A stretch of 64,000 nucleotides of DNA from Prolixibacteraceae bacterium (lineage in GTDB: Bacteria; Bacteroidota; Bacteroidia; Bacteroidales; Prolixibacteraceae): positions 1 through 64,000 of the forward strand of contig JALOCD010000004.1 in assembly GCA_023228025.1 (NCBI GenBank), given 5' to 3'. Both the position numbers and the translations under genes were made by a program. Each line of letters begins with the position of its first letter. Position 1 is the first letter of the stretch. Under the pieces are notes generated by a model. The model made no database searches. It had not been told where the DNA came from and worked only from the letters and a program-made list of their open reading frames with translations. Of this stretch, positions 8,533 through 16,987 are shown one piece after another.

Positions 8533-11283
8533 TTATTTCTTTGGAAGAAATTGGTCTGAGTCGTAGGTGAAGTGATAGGTTCCGGATCCAAGTTCAATCG
8601 TTGTGCAATTGTTATCCTGCGTCGCCTTGCAAATCTTACTGCCCGAGATCGGGAGCTGATTCAAAGTCACTTTGGCAAGGTCGGCATGGGGAAGAGTTAT
8701 TGTTGCCGTGGTATTGGCCGGAATGGTAACATCATAGTCAAATTGCGCCTTATCCAGTTTCCATGCTGATTTGATTGTTCCGTACAAACTGCTAAGTTCC
8801 GCAGATGCCTTCGTCAGATCGCCTCCCGGATGCGGAGCCATCAGGATATGTTTGTAACCAGGATGTTGCGGATCAAGGTCAATTCCGGCAACATGCTTGT
8901 ACAACCACTCTCCTATCGCACCATATGCATAATGGTTGAAACTGTTCATTCCGGCATTTTGAAAAGATCCGTCCGGTTTTTGTCCGTCCCAACGTTCCCA
9001 GATCGTAGTGGCGCCCTGGGTGACCGGGTACAACCAGGAGGGATATTTTGTCCTTTTCAGCAACATGAAGGACAGGTCGTCCCTGCCAATTGATGTAAGG
9101 GTTTGGCAAACCAGCGGTGTTCCAACGAATCCTGAAGTGAGGTGCCCCATCTTCTTTACGTCGGCTGCGAGGTATTCAGCTGAGCTCTTTTTTAAATTTT
9201 CGGGCAGCAGATCAAAGGCGAGCGCCAACGAATAACCTGTTTGGGTATGAGAAACAACCCTTCCATTTTTCGTAACAAATTCATCGATAAACGCCTTTTT
9301 AACTGCTGACGATAGGTTGGCATAAAAAGCGGCATCCTCTGTTTTACCAAGGATGGTAGCAATCTGGCTCAGAATCTTCGAGGAATGTGCATAATAAGCC
9401 GTTGCAATCAGGTCCTTCTCTGTCGTTGCACCAGGATAGGAGGAGCTGGTTGTTGCGAAGGCAAGCCAATCGCCATAATGCTCATCTCCAACCCAAAGGT
9501 TTTTTTCTCCGGCACGGGTATGCATGTATTCGACCCATGCCTTCATGCTGTTGTACTGTTCAGCAAGGATGCGTTTGTCCCCATAAACCTGGTAGACTGT
9601 CCACGGCACAATGACGGAAGCATCGGCCCATGCCGTCGCTCCCCCTCCGCCGCTCAGCACATCAGGAATCACATGAGGTACACGGCCACTTTTCAACTGG
9701 TCAGCAGTAAAGTCCTTCATCCATTTGGTGTAAAAAGCTGCGACATCGAAATTGAACGCTGCCGTCTGGCTGAATACCTGGGCATCGCCTGTCCAGCCAA
9801 GCCGCTCGTCACGCTGCGGACAATCGGTAGGAACATCGACAAAGTTGCCTTTTTGTCCCCATTGGATGTTGTGCTGCAATTGGTTGATCAGCGAGTCTGA
9901 ACATGCGAAACTCCCGGTAGGTTTCATGGCAGAATGGATAACCACTCCGGTGACCTGATCCAGGGTTGGTTCAGAAGCAAGTCCCTCCAATTTTACAAAC
10001 CTGAAACCATGAAAGGTAAACAGCGGTTGGTAGACCTCTTCTCCTCCGCCTTTCAGAATGTAGGTATCGGTACATTTCGCGGCGCGAAGGTTGTCCGTGT
10101 AAAAATTTCCTGCCTTGTCCAAAACTTCAGCAAATTTAACCACTACCTTATCTCCGCTTTTCCCATTTACCTTCAGCCGTACTACTCCAACCATGTTCTG
10201 CCCCATGTCGAGAACTGACTCACCCTTTGGCGTTTTGATCAGCTTAACTGGTTTGATCTCCTGAATGGCCTGCACCGGAACTCCCTGCGGTGCTATCAGG
10301 GTACTTTTTGTAAAATCATATTTGGCTGCCATTCCCCAATTGGAATCCGCATAACCTGCCAAGTCCCAACCGTTCAACTCAAGTCTCGCGTCGTAAAGCT
10401 CACCATTGTAAATATCCGATTCGAGGATAGGTCCTGTAATGGCTTTCCAATTCGTATCGGTGGTGATGGTCTCACTGGTTCCATCTGTGTAAGTGACTTC
10501 AAGTTGAGCAAGAAGGGCACTTTTATCACCGTAATAGCTCCTTTGTCCATTGAAACCAATATTGCCACGGTACCATCCGTCACCAACGATTGCCCCAATG
10601 GTATTTTTTGTCGTCAGCATCGTGGTAACCTCATAAGTCTGGTACTGAATACGGTTCTTATAACTGGTCCAACCCGGGGAGAACAGGTCATTCCCAACTT
10701 TCTTCCCATTGATATGCAACTCATAAAGTCCAAGGGCAGTGACATAGACCCTGGCCGACTTCACTTTCTTGCCCAGGGAGAACTCCTTTCTGAAATAGTG
10801 GGCCGGACGAGATACCAAATTATCCTTTTCTGTCCCTAACCTGATCCAGTTAGCTTTCCAATCGGCTTCTGCGAGGAGCCCCATCTCCCAATAAGCGGGT
10901 TCACTCCAGGCAGTGGCTTTGTTTTTGGCGTCCCATATCCTCACTTGCCACCACACCCTTTGTTTTGATTTGACGGCTGTACCCTCATAGGTTATACTGA
11001 CCGATTCGGAAGAGTTCACTTTTCCGGTTCCCCAAAGCAGCTTTTTGGTTCCAGACAGGTTTCCTTGATTATCAGCAACCCTGATTTCATAAGCCTGTTG
11101 GATGAAATTGTTTTCAGTCGTTACGATTTGCCAACTCAGTCGTGGTTGGGCAACACCAATCCCGACAGGATTGATCTGGTATTCACATTTCAAAGTGGAA
11201 ACGGTAGTTTTGGAATACCCTGCAATTGAAATGAGCGCTAATAACAATGAATGCAAAATTTTTGTGAAGTAGTTAATTCGCAT
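8533..11283 (-). CDS. Alpha-L-rhamnosidase, GH78
   Basis: 916 residues from the ATG at 11283 (MRINYFTKILHSLLL), which starts a signal peptide ending near GYSKT; an extension to 11379 has no such signal and runs into the preceding gene. Order: N-terminal Fn3-like beta domain (AQPRLSWQI), rhamnosidase N-domain, the catalytic (alpha/alpha)6 barrel, and a C-terminal beta domain. The GH78 hallmark CPQRDERLGWTGD is at about residues 488-500 and the second catalytic glutamate is E763 in TIWERWDG. It removes terminal alpha-L-rhamnose from plant or algal glycans or glycosides, probably in periplasm. It lies 46 bp behind a D-2-hydroxyacid dehydrogenase on the same strand. No SusC/SusD pair is present, so this is not a full polysaccharide locus. 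Confidence 0.95.
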   Translation of the reverse strand: MRINYFTKILHSLLLALISIAGYSKTTVSTLKCEYQINPVGIGVAQPRLSWQIVTTENNFIQQAYEIRVADNQGNLSGTKKLLWGTGKVNSSESVSITYEGTAVKSKQRVWWQVRIWDAKNKATAWSEPAYWEMGLLAEADWKANWIRLGTEKDNLVSRPAHYFRKEFSLGKKVKSARVYVTALGLYELHINGKKVGNDLFSPGWTSYKNRIQYQTYEVTTMLTTKNTIGAIVGDGWYRGNIGFNGQRSYYGDKSALLAQLEVTYTDGTSETITTDTNWKAITGPILESDIYNGELYDARLELNGWDLAGYADSNWGMAAKYDFTKSTLIAPQGVPVQAIQEIKPVKLIKTPKGESVLDMGQNMVGVVRLKVNGKSGDKVVVKFAEVLDKAGNFYTDNLRAAKCTDTYILKGGGEEVYQPLFTFHGFRFVKLEGLASEPTLDQVTGVVIHSAMKPTGSFACSDSLINQLQHNIQWGQKGNFVDVPTDCPQRDERLGWTGDAQVFSQTAAFNFDVAAFYTKWMKDFTADQLKSGRVPHVIPDVLSGGGGATAWADASVIVPWTVYQVYGDKRILAEQYNSMKAWVEYMHTRAGEKNLWVGDEHYGDWLAFATTSSSYPGATTEKDLIATAYYAHSSKILSQIATILGKTEDAAFYANLSSAVKKAFIDEFVTKNGRVVSHTQTGYSLALAFDLLPENLKKSSAEYLAADVKKMGHLTSGFVGTPLVCQTLTSIGRDDLSFMLLKRTKYPSWLYPVTQGATTIWERWDGQKPDGSFQNAGMNSFNHYAYGAIGEWLYKHVAGIDLDPQHPGYKHILMAPHPGGDLTKASAELSSLYGTIKSAWKLDKAQFDYDVTIPANTTATITLPHADLAKVTLNQLPISGSKICKATQDNNCTTIELGSGTYHFTYDSDQFLPKK

Positions 11284-11329
11284 TTTCGATTTATTTATGT
11301 GGTTAATTTCTTCAAAGGTAAAATAATAT

Positions 11330-12304
11330 CTAACTCCAAACACCCGGATTAACAATAGAAATATCCCTTCTCCCCTCAAAAAAACCTAAAATATTCGCGG
11401 CTGCTTCGTGGGCAATTTCTATGCGGGTATCAATGGTGCCGGTGGCATTGTGGGGAGTAAGTACTACATTGTCAAGAGCAAGCAGCTCAGGGGTTATCAC
11501 CGGTTCTGCCTCAAATACATCGAGTCCGGCGCCACCCAGCTTACCATTCTGAAGATATTTCACAAGCATCTTTTCATCGATCACCGGGCCCCGGGCTGTA
11601 TTGATGATAATGGCCCCTTGTTTCATGCTTTGCATTGCCGCTTCGCCCAAAAGATGATGCGTTTCATTGTTCAAGGGACAATGCAAAGAGATAACATCCG
11701 ATTTTTCAAGCAGCTCCTTCATGCTAACCAACCGGCAGTCATATTTTTGTTCGATATCGCCGGCCAACCGGGTGCGGTTGTAATAGATCACCTTCATCCC
11801 TGATGCAATGGCCCTGCGCGCAAATGCCTGGCCTATCCTTCCCATACCAACAATTCCCACTGTTTTGCCGAAGGTCCCTTTTCCCAGATTCTCCATCATT
11901 CCCCATTTGAAATGAGGATTGGACCTCAGGCCCCTGTCGGTTAAAGCTATGTTTCTGGTTAACGCCAACAGCAACCCGAAGGCCATTTCAGCAGTGGGTT
12001 CTGTGACCGCATTCGGCGTATTGCAAACAACAATGCCCATCTCCGTGGCCTTTGTCACATCGATGTTGTTGAAACCCACCCCAAAATTGGCAATGATCTT
12101 TACCTGTTTCCCTTCATTCATCATCTCCGCCTTAAATGGTTTGATGAAAACGGAGAGTACCCCATCGACTTCACGAATATGTTCCTTGATCTCCTCGTCA
12201 GAAAACATGAAATTTTGGGTTGGATAAATCAGGTCACATTTCTTTTCCAATTCTGAAAGCCCCTTCCGGGGAATAGCTGCAACAACAAGAATTTTTGGCT
12301 TCAT
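11330..12304 (-). CDS. D-isomer specific 2-hydroxyacid dehydrogenase (glyoxylate/hydroxypyruvate reductase-like)
   Basis: 324 residues. The catalytic-domain motif NFGVGFNNIDVTKATEMGI and the Rossmann fold VGIVGMGRIGQAFARRA (GxGxxG) are present. Dinucleotide contacts continue with NTARGPVIDE (Arg of the active site) and the His-bearing loop LTPHNATGT; in most relatives this loop reads PHIGSAT. Basic residues after the second beta strand (YYNRTRL) suggest NADPH, as in GRHPR-type reductases. The likely substrate is glyoxylate, hydroxypyruvate or a 2-keto acid; which one is not visible. Upstream of and co-oriented with the rhamnosidase, so a joint transcript is probable, though a metabolic link is only inferred. 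Confidence 0.9.
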   Translation of the reverse strand: MKPKILVVAAIPRKGLSELEKKCDLIYPTQNFMFSDEEIKEHIREVDGVLSVFIKPFKAEMMNEGKQVKIIANFGVGFNNIDVTKATEMGIVVCNTPNAVTEPTAEMAFGLLLALTRNIALTDRGLRSNPHFKWGMMENLGKGTFGKTVGIVGMGRIGQAFARRAIASGMKVIYYNRTRLAGDIEQKYDCRLVSMKELLEKSDVISLHCPLNNETHHLLGEAAMQSMKQGAIIINTARGPVIDEKMLVKYLQNGKLGGAGLDVFEAEPVITPELLALDNVVLTPHNATGTIDTRIEIAHEAAANILGFFEGRRDISIVNPGVWS

Positions 12305-12325
12305 TTTAAATAGTAGTTAATAGTA

Positions 12326-12736
12326 ATGGACAATGGACAATTGAAAATGGACAATTATTTGATTATCGGAATTTGTGTAGGACAATCAGAAATAAAAAAC
12401 TTAGAAACTGTTTAAATTTTGCAATTTCATATACCGGAGGTATAATATGTGGGTAGAAAGCCGATGGTTGAAGATCCATTTCGTCCCGTCCGGGACGAGA
12501 TTGTCATTGGGGATTGATTTTCTACCCACATTAAATCCCTACCGGGATAAAAAATGTAAATTTAAACAGTCTCTTACAAATCTATTAAGTTTACCAAATA
12601 AATTAATATTGTATTACAACTTTGTAGCGCTCACCAGTTCAGGATTATATATCATTGTCAATTGTCCATTTTCAATTGTCAACTACTCAAATTCCTGATT
12701 CATTGTCAACTATCAATTGTCAATTGTCAATTTTTT
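12326..12736. repeat. Inverted pair of 7-nt arrays (ATTGTCA/TGGACAA) flanking a MITE-like element
   Basis: Left array 12326-12357 (TGGACAA, TGGACAA, TTGAAAA, TGGACAA). Right array 12653-12736 with the reverse-complement words (ATTGTCA, ATTGTCC, ATTTTCA, ATTGTCA, then ATTGTCA, ACTATCA, ATTGTCA, ATTGTCA). They bracket about 300 bp that includes the element at 12403-12574. The right array touches the stop codon of the downstream membrane protein. The 430-bp gap between genes is accounted for by these repeats; no gene is seen in it. Confidence 0.85.
12403..12574. mobile_element. 172-bp MITE-like element with terminal inverted repeats
   Basis: Ends AGAAACTGTTTAAATTT (12403-12419) and AAATTTAAACAGTCTCT (12558-12574) are inverted repeats, 16 of 17 matching. 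Inside are a second inverted pair ATGTGGGTAGAAA (12447-12459) / TTTCTACCCACAT (12519-12531), the palindrome TCGTCCCG-TC-CGGGACGA (12481-12498) and ATACC-GGA-GGTAT (12431-12443). No coding potential. A related end is at 19993. No clear target duplication is visible. Confidence 0.6.
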
Positions 12737-13229
12737 AAACGTATCCCCCATCGCTTGTCACTAGAAATTTCCCATAATAAATGCCTGTGTAATAAAACCG
12801 CAGGGAGGAGAGTAACAGCGGAACCGACATCATCAGGTAAAGGAAAGCCAGGTAGGGAAAAGGGATCCAGCCTGTGGTCCGCAAGGTAATCCCCATGGTA
12901 ATCATGAATGTCATTACCATATAACTCCTGAAATTAAAAAAAGAGAAAGCACACGGAAATTCCTCCTTCATTTTAAGGATCCTGAGGGTATGTTTCATCG
13001 ATAATTTGGAGAACATCTTCAGGTAGAACAGGATTCCACCTGCAAGGGCGACCAATAATTTCAGCCAAATCATCCGGGTAGAAGTATCCAGCATCTTGTA
13101 ACCCTTGAACATCAACATAGAACCTGCAAAAGTCCAGAGTGCAGCAGCAATAAAAAGAAGGAGACGTTTTGGAACGCCTGGTTTTAAACGAGTCAGAATT
13201 TTCACATTTACAAATTTAAAAAGAACCAA
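12735..13229 (-). CDS. Unknown integral membrane protein, four helices
   Basis: 164 residues. I do not recognise the family. Four hydrophobic helices can be seen at about 22-42, 55-72, 100-116 and 122-145, with a basic N-terminus (KILTRLKPGVPKR), so the N-terminus is probably cytoplasmic. The first residues come from repeat-like DNA (TTTACAAATTT) and the exact start is uncertain. The stop codon is at the edge of a 7-nt array. It is followed and preceded by unknown genes on the same strand; no function can be assigned. Confidence 0.6.
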   Translation of the reverse strand: MVLFKFVNVKILTRLKPGVPKRLLLFIAAALWTFAGSMLMFKGYKMLDTSTRMIWLKLLVALAGGILFYLKMFSKLSMKHTLRILKMKEEFPCAFSFFNFRSYMVMTFMITMGITLRTTGWIPFPYLAFLYLMMSVPLLLSSLRFYYTGIYYGKFLVTSDGGYV

Positions 13230-13295
13230 AGTCTTGCGAAATAAATACGTCTGACCTGTCCTAAAGTTCGCAAATGAAGGGAAAAAATGTGAATC

Positions 13296-13625
13296 TTACT
13301 TGACGAGTTCCAAAATATCGATGATCTGACCTGTAATTTTGACAATTTTCCGAAGTGTGACGGTAAGTTCAGAAAGCTGTTCTGAAGTCCTGTTCATCTC
13401 TTCAGTCAACGCATTTAGCGCCATACTTTCGTTTTTTAGTGCAACGATCAGTTTCTTTTCAAATGTTGAGACCAATAATCTTTCAAGATTTCTCAGATGC
13501 TGGGATGTCTTTTCGAGACTTTGCACTGTTTCAGAACTTAAATTTTTACCGGTTATTTCAACAAGAATGTCATACTGGGCCTTCCGGATCTCTTCCAATG
13601 TGATCTTTTTGTCCATTTTTATCAT
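13296..13625 (-). CDS. Small coiled-coil protein, unknown
   Basis: 109 residues, no signal peptide, rich in Glu, Lys and Leu with a heptad pattern along most of its length (for example SLEKTSQHLRNLERLLVSTF and LTEEMNRTSEQLSELTVTL). It is likely an extended alpha-helical, possibly oligomeric, cytoplasmic protein. Two bases separate it from the upstream lipoprotein gene, so the two are co-transcribed and probably work together. Not recognised. Confidence 0.65.
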   Translation of the reverse strand: MIKMDKKITLEEIRKAQYDILVEITGKNLSSETVQSLEKTSQHLRNLERLLVSTFEKKLIVALKNESMALNALTEEMNRTSEQLSELTVTLRKIVKITGQIIDILELVK

Positions 13626-13627
13626 TT

Positions 13628-14530
13628 TTATCTTTTATTGTTTATTTCATTCAACATTTTATAAAGCCTCTCGACCTCTGTATAAAATCCGCACAGCGTT
13701 GCGGCAATCTCTTTCACAGTTTTGGTTTCATTGAGGGATTCTTCAAGCGCCAAATGGGCTATTCTGAGCTTTTTTACTGCCTCAATGGTTTGTTGCCTAA
13801 ATTCTTTAAGAACTACGATCCTCTTTTTCAAACCGATGTAATCCCTTTCACTTTCTATGGTGGGAGGCATTCTTTTGGCAAAATAGAAGCCGAAACTTTC
13901 GCCCAAACCAGAATCTTCATTGGCAATGAGTTGAACAAGCAACTCCGACGACAAATACTTCTCCATCTCACTGCACAAACAGGACACCAGCGTATCTGCC
14001 TGGTTCACATATCTTTTCAGCGCTTTATATTGCCTGTTCGACAGGTATGTGTTGGTTCCCAGGCTAAGGGTTTCCCCTAACAAGGTACCCAGACCGGACG
14101 GCAACTTGCCAACTTCCGTTACCTGATTGTAATCTCCGGTCAGCGTTTCCAATTGCGCTCCAAAAGTTCCGTAAAGTTTACTGTTTGCCTTGGCAGGGGC
14201 ATCGCTTGAGAGTGAAACCAATCCATTTGCATAGTTTTCCAGAATTTTAAATACGGGCCTTACCCTGGCGGGAACTTTGTCGTTACTGAAGCGTTCCCGG
14301 ACAATGTCATTCAGTTCGTTTAGATGGGTGAACGGATCAGTAAAGGAGTTGGCATAATAAATTCCCCTGAGCTCACGAATTTCAGCAAGCTCCATCCATA
14401 ACTTTTCAGGTAAAGTGGAGAAATTAGCGGTATTGACAGCAAATTGCTGGACAATCGCTCTTTGCTCTTTGGAAACGGAGATACAACTTCCAAGGAAGAG
14501 CAGCAGTATCAGGCAGTAACAAGGTTTCAT
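13628..14530 (-). CDS. Unknown lipoprotein, alpha-helical
   Basis: 300 residues. A signal sequence with lipobox LLLFLGSC-I (Cys at about residue 16) indicates lipidation and an outer-membrane or inner-membrane anchor. The mature part is predicted mostly helical with many Glu/Lys/Leu residues and no recognisable domain. A central stretch (PSGLGTLLGETLSLGTN) is less charged. Two bases before the coiled-coil protein, so an operon. No function is assigned. Confidence 0.7.
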   Translation of the reverse strand: MKPCYCLILLLFLGSCISVSKEQRAIVQQFAVNTANFSTLPEKLWMELAEIRELRGIYYANSFTDPFTHLNELNDIVRERFSNDKVPARVRPVFKILENYANGLVSLSSDAPAKANSKLYGTFGAQLETLTGDYNQVTEVGKLPSGLGTLLGETLSLGTNTYLSNRQYKALKRYVNQADTLVSCLCSEMEKYLSSELLVQLIANEDSGLGESFGFYFAKRMPPTIESERDYIGLKKRIVVLKEFRQQTIEAVKKLRIAHLALEESLNETKTVKEIAATLCGFYTEVERLYKMLNEINNKR

Positions 14531-14584
14531 CTAAGGGATTTAGGAAGAATGGGATATGCTACGCTACGGAAAATATGAAAAACA

Positions 14585-14615
14585 GATATGAGTTATGAGA
14601 TATGAGTTATGAGAT
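14585..14615. repeat. 7-nt period array (GAGTTAT/GAGATAT)
   Basis: About four copies of the words GAGTTAT and GAGATAT in the 336-bp gap upstream of the lipoprotein gene. The same word pair recurs at 49237-49302. Nothing else is seen in the gap. Confidence 0.75.
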
Positions 14616-14866
14616 TAAAATTGTTTAAGTATCAAAATTGGAAAACAGGGAAAGTTAGGTATTTTAATCATGAAAAACGAATGAATTTCGAAATATTTTA
14701 TGTCCTCGTCATGAGAAGCATCCTTCTTTATTTTGACGTTGTTTTTAGTGTAATTCTAAATTCGCAAAGTTGGATCGGTCAAATACTTCTTCATTCTGCT
14801 AAATCCGTATGATTTTATAGCCCGCGTTATCTCAAGCCAGGACAGTCAGAACGGTTATGTTGCTCA

Positions 14867-15439
14867 TTATAAGACAGTATAACTTTGATTAAAATACTGT
14901 TTTTTGAACCATAACTCAAAGGCGGGGTCAACAAATTCAAAGACACTGTTAATTTCGTGAATAATGTCTGAATTTATGAGGATGGTTTTGTTTTTACTCA
15001 CATTTCGTGGTGTGCCCAGTGCATGTTTTTGCATTACAGCAGTACTTGTAAATTGTGTTTCTCCTTTTACTACTGCTTTTAATAAATTTAGCTGGGTATG
15101 GCTGATGCTTTCGGTTTCTTTTTGATACAAAGGCGAATTGGCATTAATTAACTCTTTTAATGCAGTATTTACTTCGGTAATAGTAGCTTTTGTGTCAGTT
15201 AAATTCCAAATATAGTGAGCCAATTGTTGTACATACCACGAATGATTTTTCATTAATGAGGGAACCATTCCGGCAGTTTTTTCATCAATTTGTTTCCCTG
15301 TATTGGCAAAGCCGTTGCAAATAAAGTCAATCCACTTTTTTGTTTCAATTTTTTGAAGCAACATGATATCGCCAAAGCGATAAAAAGGTTTGGCAGGATT
15401 GTTGAATATATCGGTCATCATGTGGCGTTTGCTACCACT
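14867..15439 (-). pseudogene. C-terminal fragment of an AAA-family ATP-binding protein
   Basis: From about 15439 to the stop at 14867 the reading frame looks like the C-terminal half of the AAA ATPases common in Bacteroidota and archaea (starting SGSKRHMMTDIF, then PFYRFGD, HSWYVQQLAHYIW, and a winged-helix part ALGTPRNVSKNKTILI ending FELWFKKQYF). The P-loop NTPase half is missing. The frame runs open to 15574, but these first 45 residues (LTPPLYHPGGGANRRWW) look like translated dispersed-repeat DNA rather than protein. I read it as a gene truncated by recombination at a repeat. Assignment to the ATPase group is by eye. Confidence 0.5.
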
Positions 15440-15574
15440 TTTCCACCAACGACGATTTGCCCCACCGCCGGGGTGATATAATGGTGGTGTTAATTCCATT
15501 GAGTAAATTGCTTTGCAATTTTGCGGATTCAGACTCCCTGTTCGTAAAAGAATGCTCACTAACCGTGGTGCCAT

Positions 15575-16064
15575 ATATAAATGGTGAATCTTTCATTTTT
15601 TATCGTTTAGTATTGTACCACATGGTATAATACACAAAGGTATAAAATTATGCCATTTTATAATTCCTTTTCCTTTGCTGTATATTTCTTCTAACCCCGA
15701 CAGGTTCTGAAAACCTTTCGGGTTTAAACACGTTCCTCATCTAGCAAAGCAAACATCTGCTCCCCCCGGCGTTCGCCCTGGCTTAAACCGAAAACTCGCG
15801 GCCGAAGTCTTGAAAACAGCATACAGAAAACGCATCGAAACACGTTTAATATTTCCTGGCACGCATAATTGCCGCAAGCAGCTGATAACTACTCCACCCA
15901 GAAAAACGGCACAGGGAGTTACGAAAGCGAGGAACACATAACTTTCCTATCATTCACGCAACTAGCTACCATGCTTCATAATTATTCGATTTGAATGCAG
16001 CGAAACTGACGCATTAATTGCACCTGAAATCAACTCCAAATTACACCACTCGTTTAGTTAGACT
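15575..16064. other. 490-bp gap with one palindromic repeat
   Basis: No convincing gene. At 15693-15725 an imperfect palindrome (AACCCCGACAGGTT / AACCTTTCGGGTTT) resembles the hairpin at 34217-34249 between pstS and pstC. GC content rises between about 15730 and 15940, unlike its surroundings, which suggests foreign or remnant DNA, but no protein match was recognised. Confidence 0.45.
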
Positions 16065-16712
16065 TTACTTTAACCGACCATTTTCTTTTAGAAAACTCTC
16101 AAAACAAGAAGCCTTATTTTTCATCTTCTCTCCATTTTTTTCCTTTACCGATTTTTCAATAACTACATCATTATCAAATTTTATTCTAAAAGCATCTATC
16201 GATTTTGTCGTTAATGACTCAATGGTTGAAGACAGTTGTTCGTTTGGAATATAAGCTCCATATGAAATCGTTGTTACTAAATCACCCATAGTGATCTTTG
16301 AATTATTTAGAACCGCTGTAGCACTAAAATTTAATGGTTCTCCATCTTTCAAGCCTAGCATAAATTCATTTCCTTTTGATCCTTTTAATTGAGCTTCAGC
16401 TGCCGCATTTTGTTTTGAACTTTCAGATTTTTTTATAAGAAGTTGGATGAAATTTGCATCTTGTTCTGAACCAATTATTAACGTTACTTGCAATGTTGAA
16501 GTAGCACCACCAATAATCACTGCTCCAGAGCTTGTTTCAAATAATTCACCCATCCAGGCCGTAAATTTCTTCTTCGAAATTTTATCTACAGTTAAGATGT
16601 CTGGCTTACATTTTTGAGCAAATAAATCTAAATTAAATGAAGATAAAAGGATGCTCATTAAAATTAAAATTGTAATTCTTTTAAAGTTTGAGGCTAATTG
16701 TAGAGTTTTCAT
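16065..16712 (-). CDS. Unknown secreted protein
   Basis: 215 residues. Signal peptide around residues 12-32 (ITILILMSILLSSF, cleavage near LFAQK). The mature part has a motif FTAWMGELFETSS and a Gly-rich GAVIIGGATSTLQ segment, then alternating strands; no family recognised. The low-GC code is like its neighbours in the island. Isolated between gaps, with no operon partner evident. Confidence 0.6.
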   Translation of the reverse strand: MKTLQLASNFKRITILILMSILLSSFNLDLFAQKCKPDILTVDKISKKKFTAWMGELFETSSGAVIIGGATSTLQVTLIIGSEQDANFIQLLIKKSESSKQNAAAEAQLKGSKGNEFMLGLKDGEPLNFSATAVLNNSKITMGDLVTTISYGAYIPNEQLSSTIESLTTKSIDAFRIKFDNDVVIEKSVKEKNGEKMKNKASCFESFLKENGRLK

Positions 16713-16947
16713 GTCTATAATAATTATAAAATTTTCCTACTCTTAAGGTTTTTCGGTATCACCCCGTTTTTAAAGTGGTTTCTGGATTCCACTTTTATGT
16801 TTTTTTTGTTACTTTAGGTGGTCGGCCTTTATTGACCATCAATACTATTCATAGTAGGTTATTAATCATCATCTTGTAAACATCAAACACAAAACGCATC
16901 AAATACATTCCATGTTTCTTGGGTATGTTACACGCTCTGCTTTAAAG

Positions 16948-16987
16948 AGGGTGCGCTCTTCGCTGCTTCGCGCTCATGGCGCACCCT
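16948..16987 (-). terminator. Hairpin overlapping the FISUMP stop codon
   Basis: AGGGTGCGC (16948-16956) and GCGCACCCT (16979-16987) form a perfect 9-bp stem with a 22-nt loop that itself pairs partly. It overlaps the stop codon of the FISUMP gene. No T-run follows on the minus strand, so it may be a stability hairpin rather than an intrinsic terminator. Confidence 0.5.

Noticed and set aside
8533..12304. Polysaccharide utilisation locus
   Set aside because: Only one GH78 and a dehydrogenase; no SusC/SusD, regulator or further glycosidases nearby.
12447..12698. Open frame of 83 codons inside the MITE-like element
   Set aside because: Lies over palindromes and repeat arrays, low-complexity product, no family signs.
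14609..14812. 67-codon frame in the gap upstream of the lipoprotein
   Set aside because: Begins inside a 7-nt array and has no protein-like composition.
15737..15937. 66-codon minus-strand frame in the GC-richer gap
   Set aside because: No family match, no start context; left as unexplained sequence.
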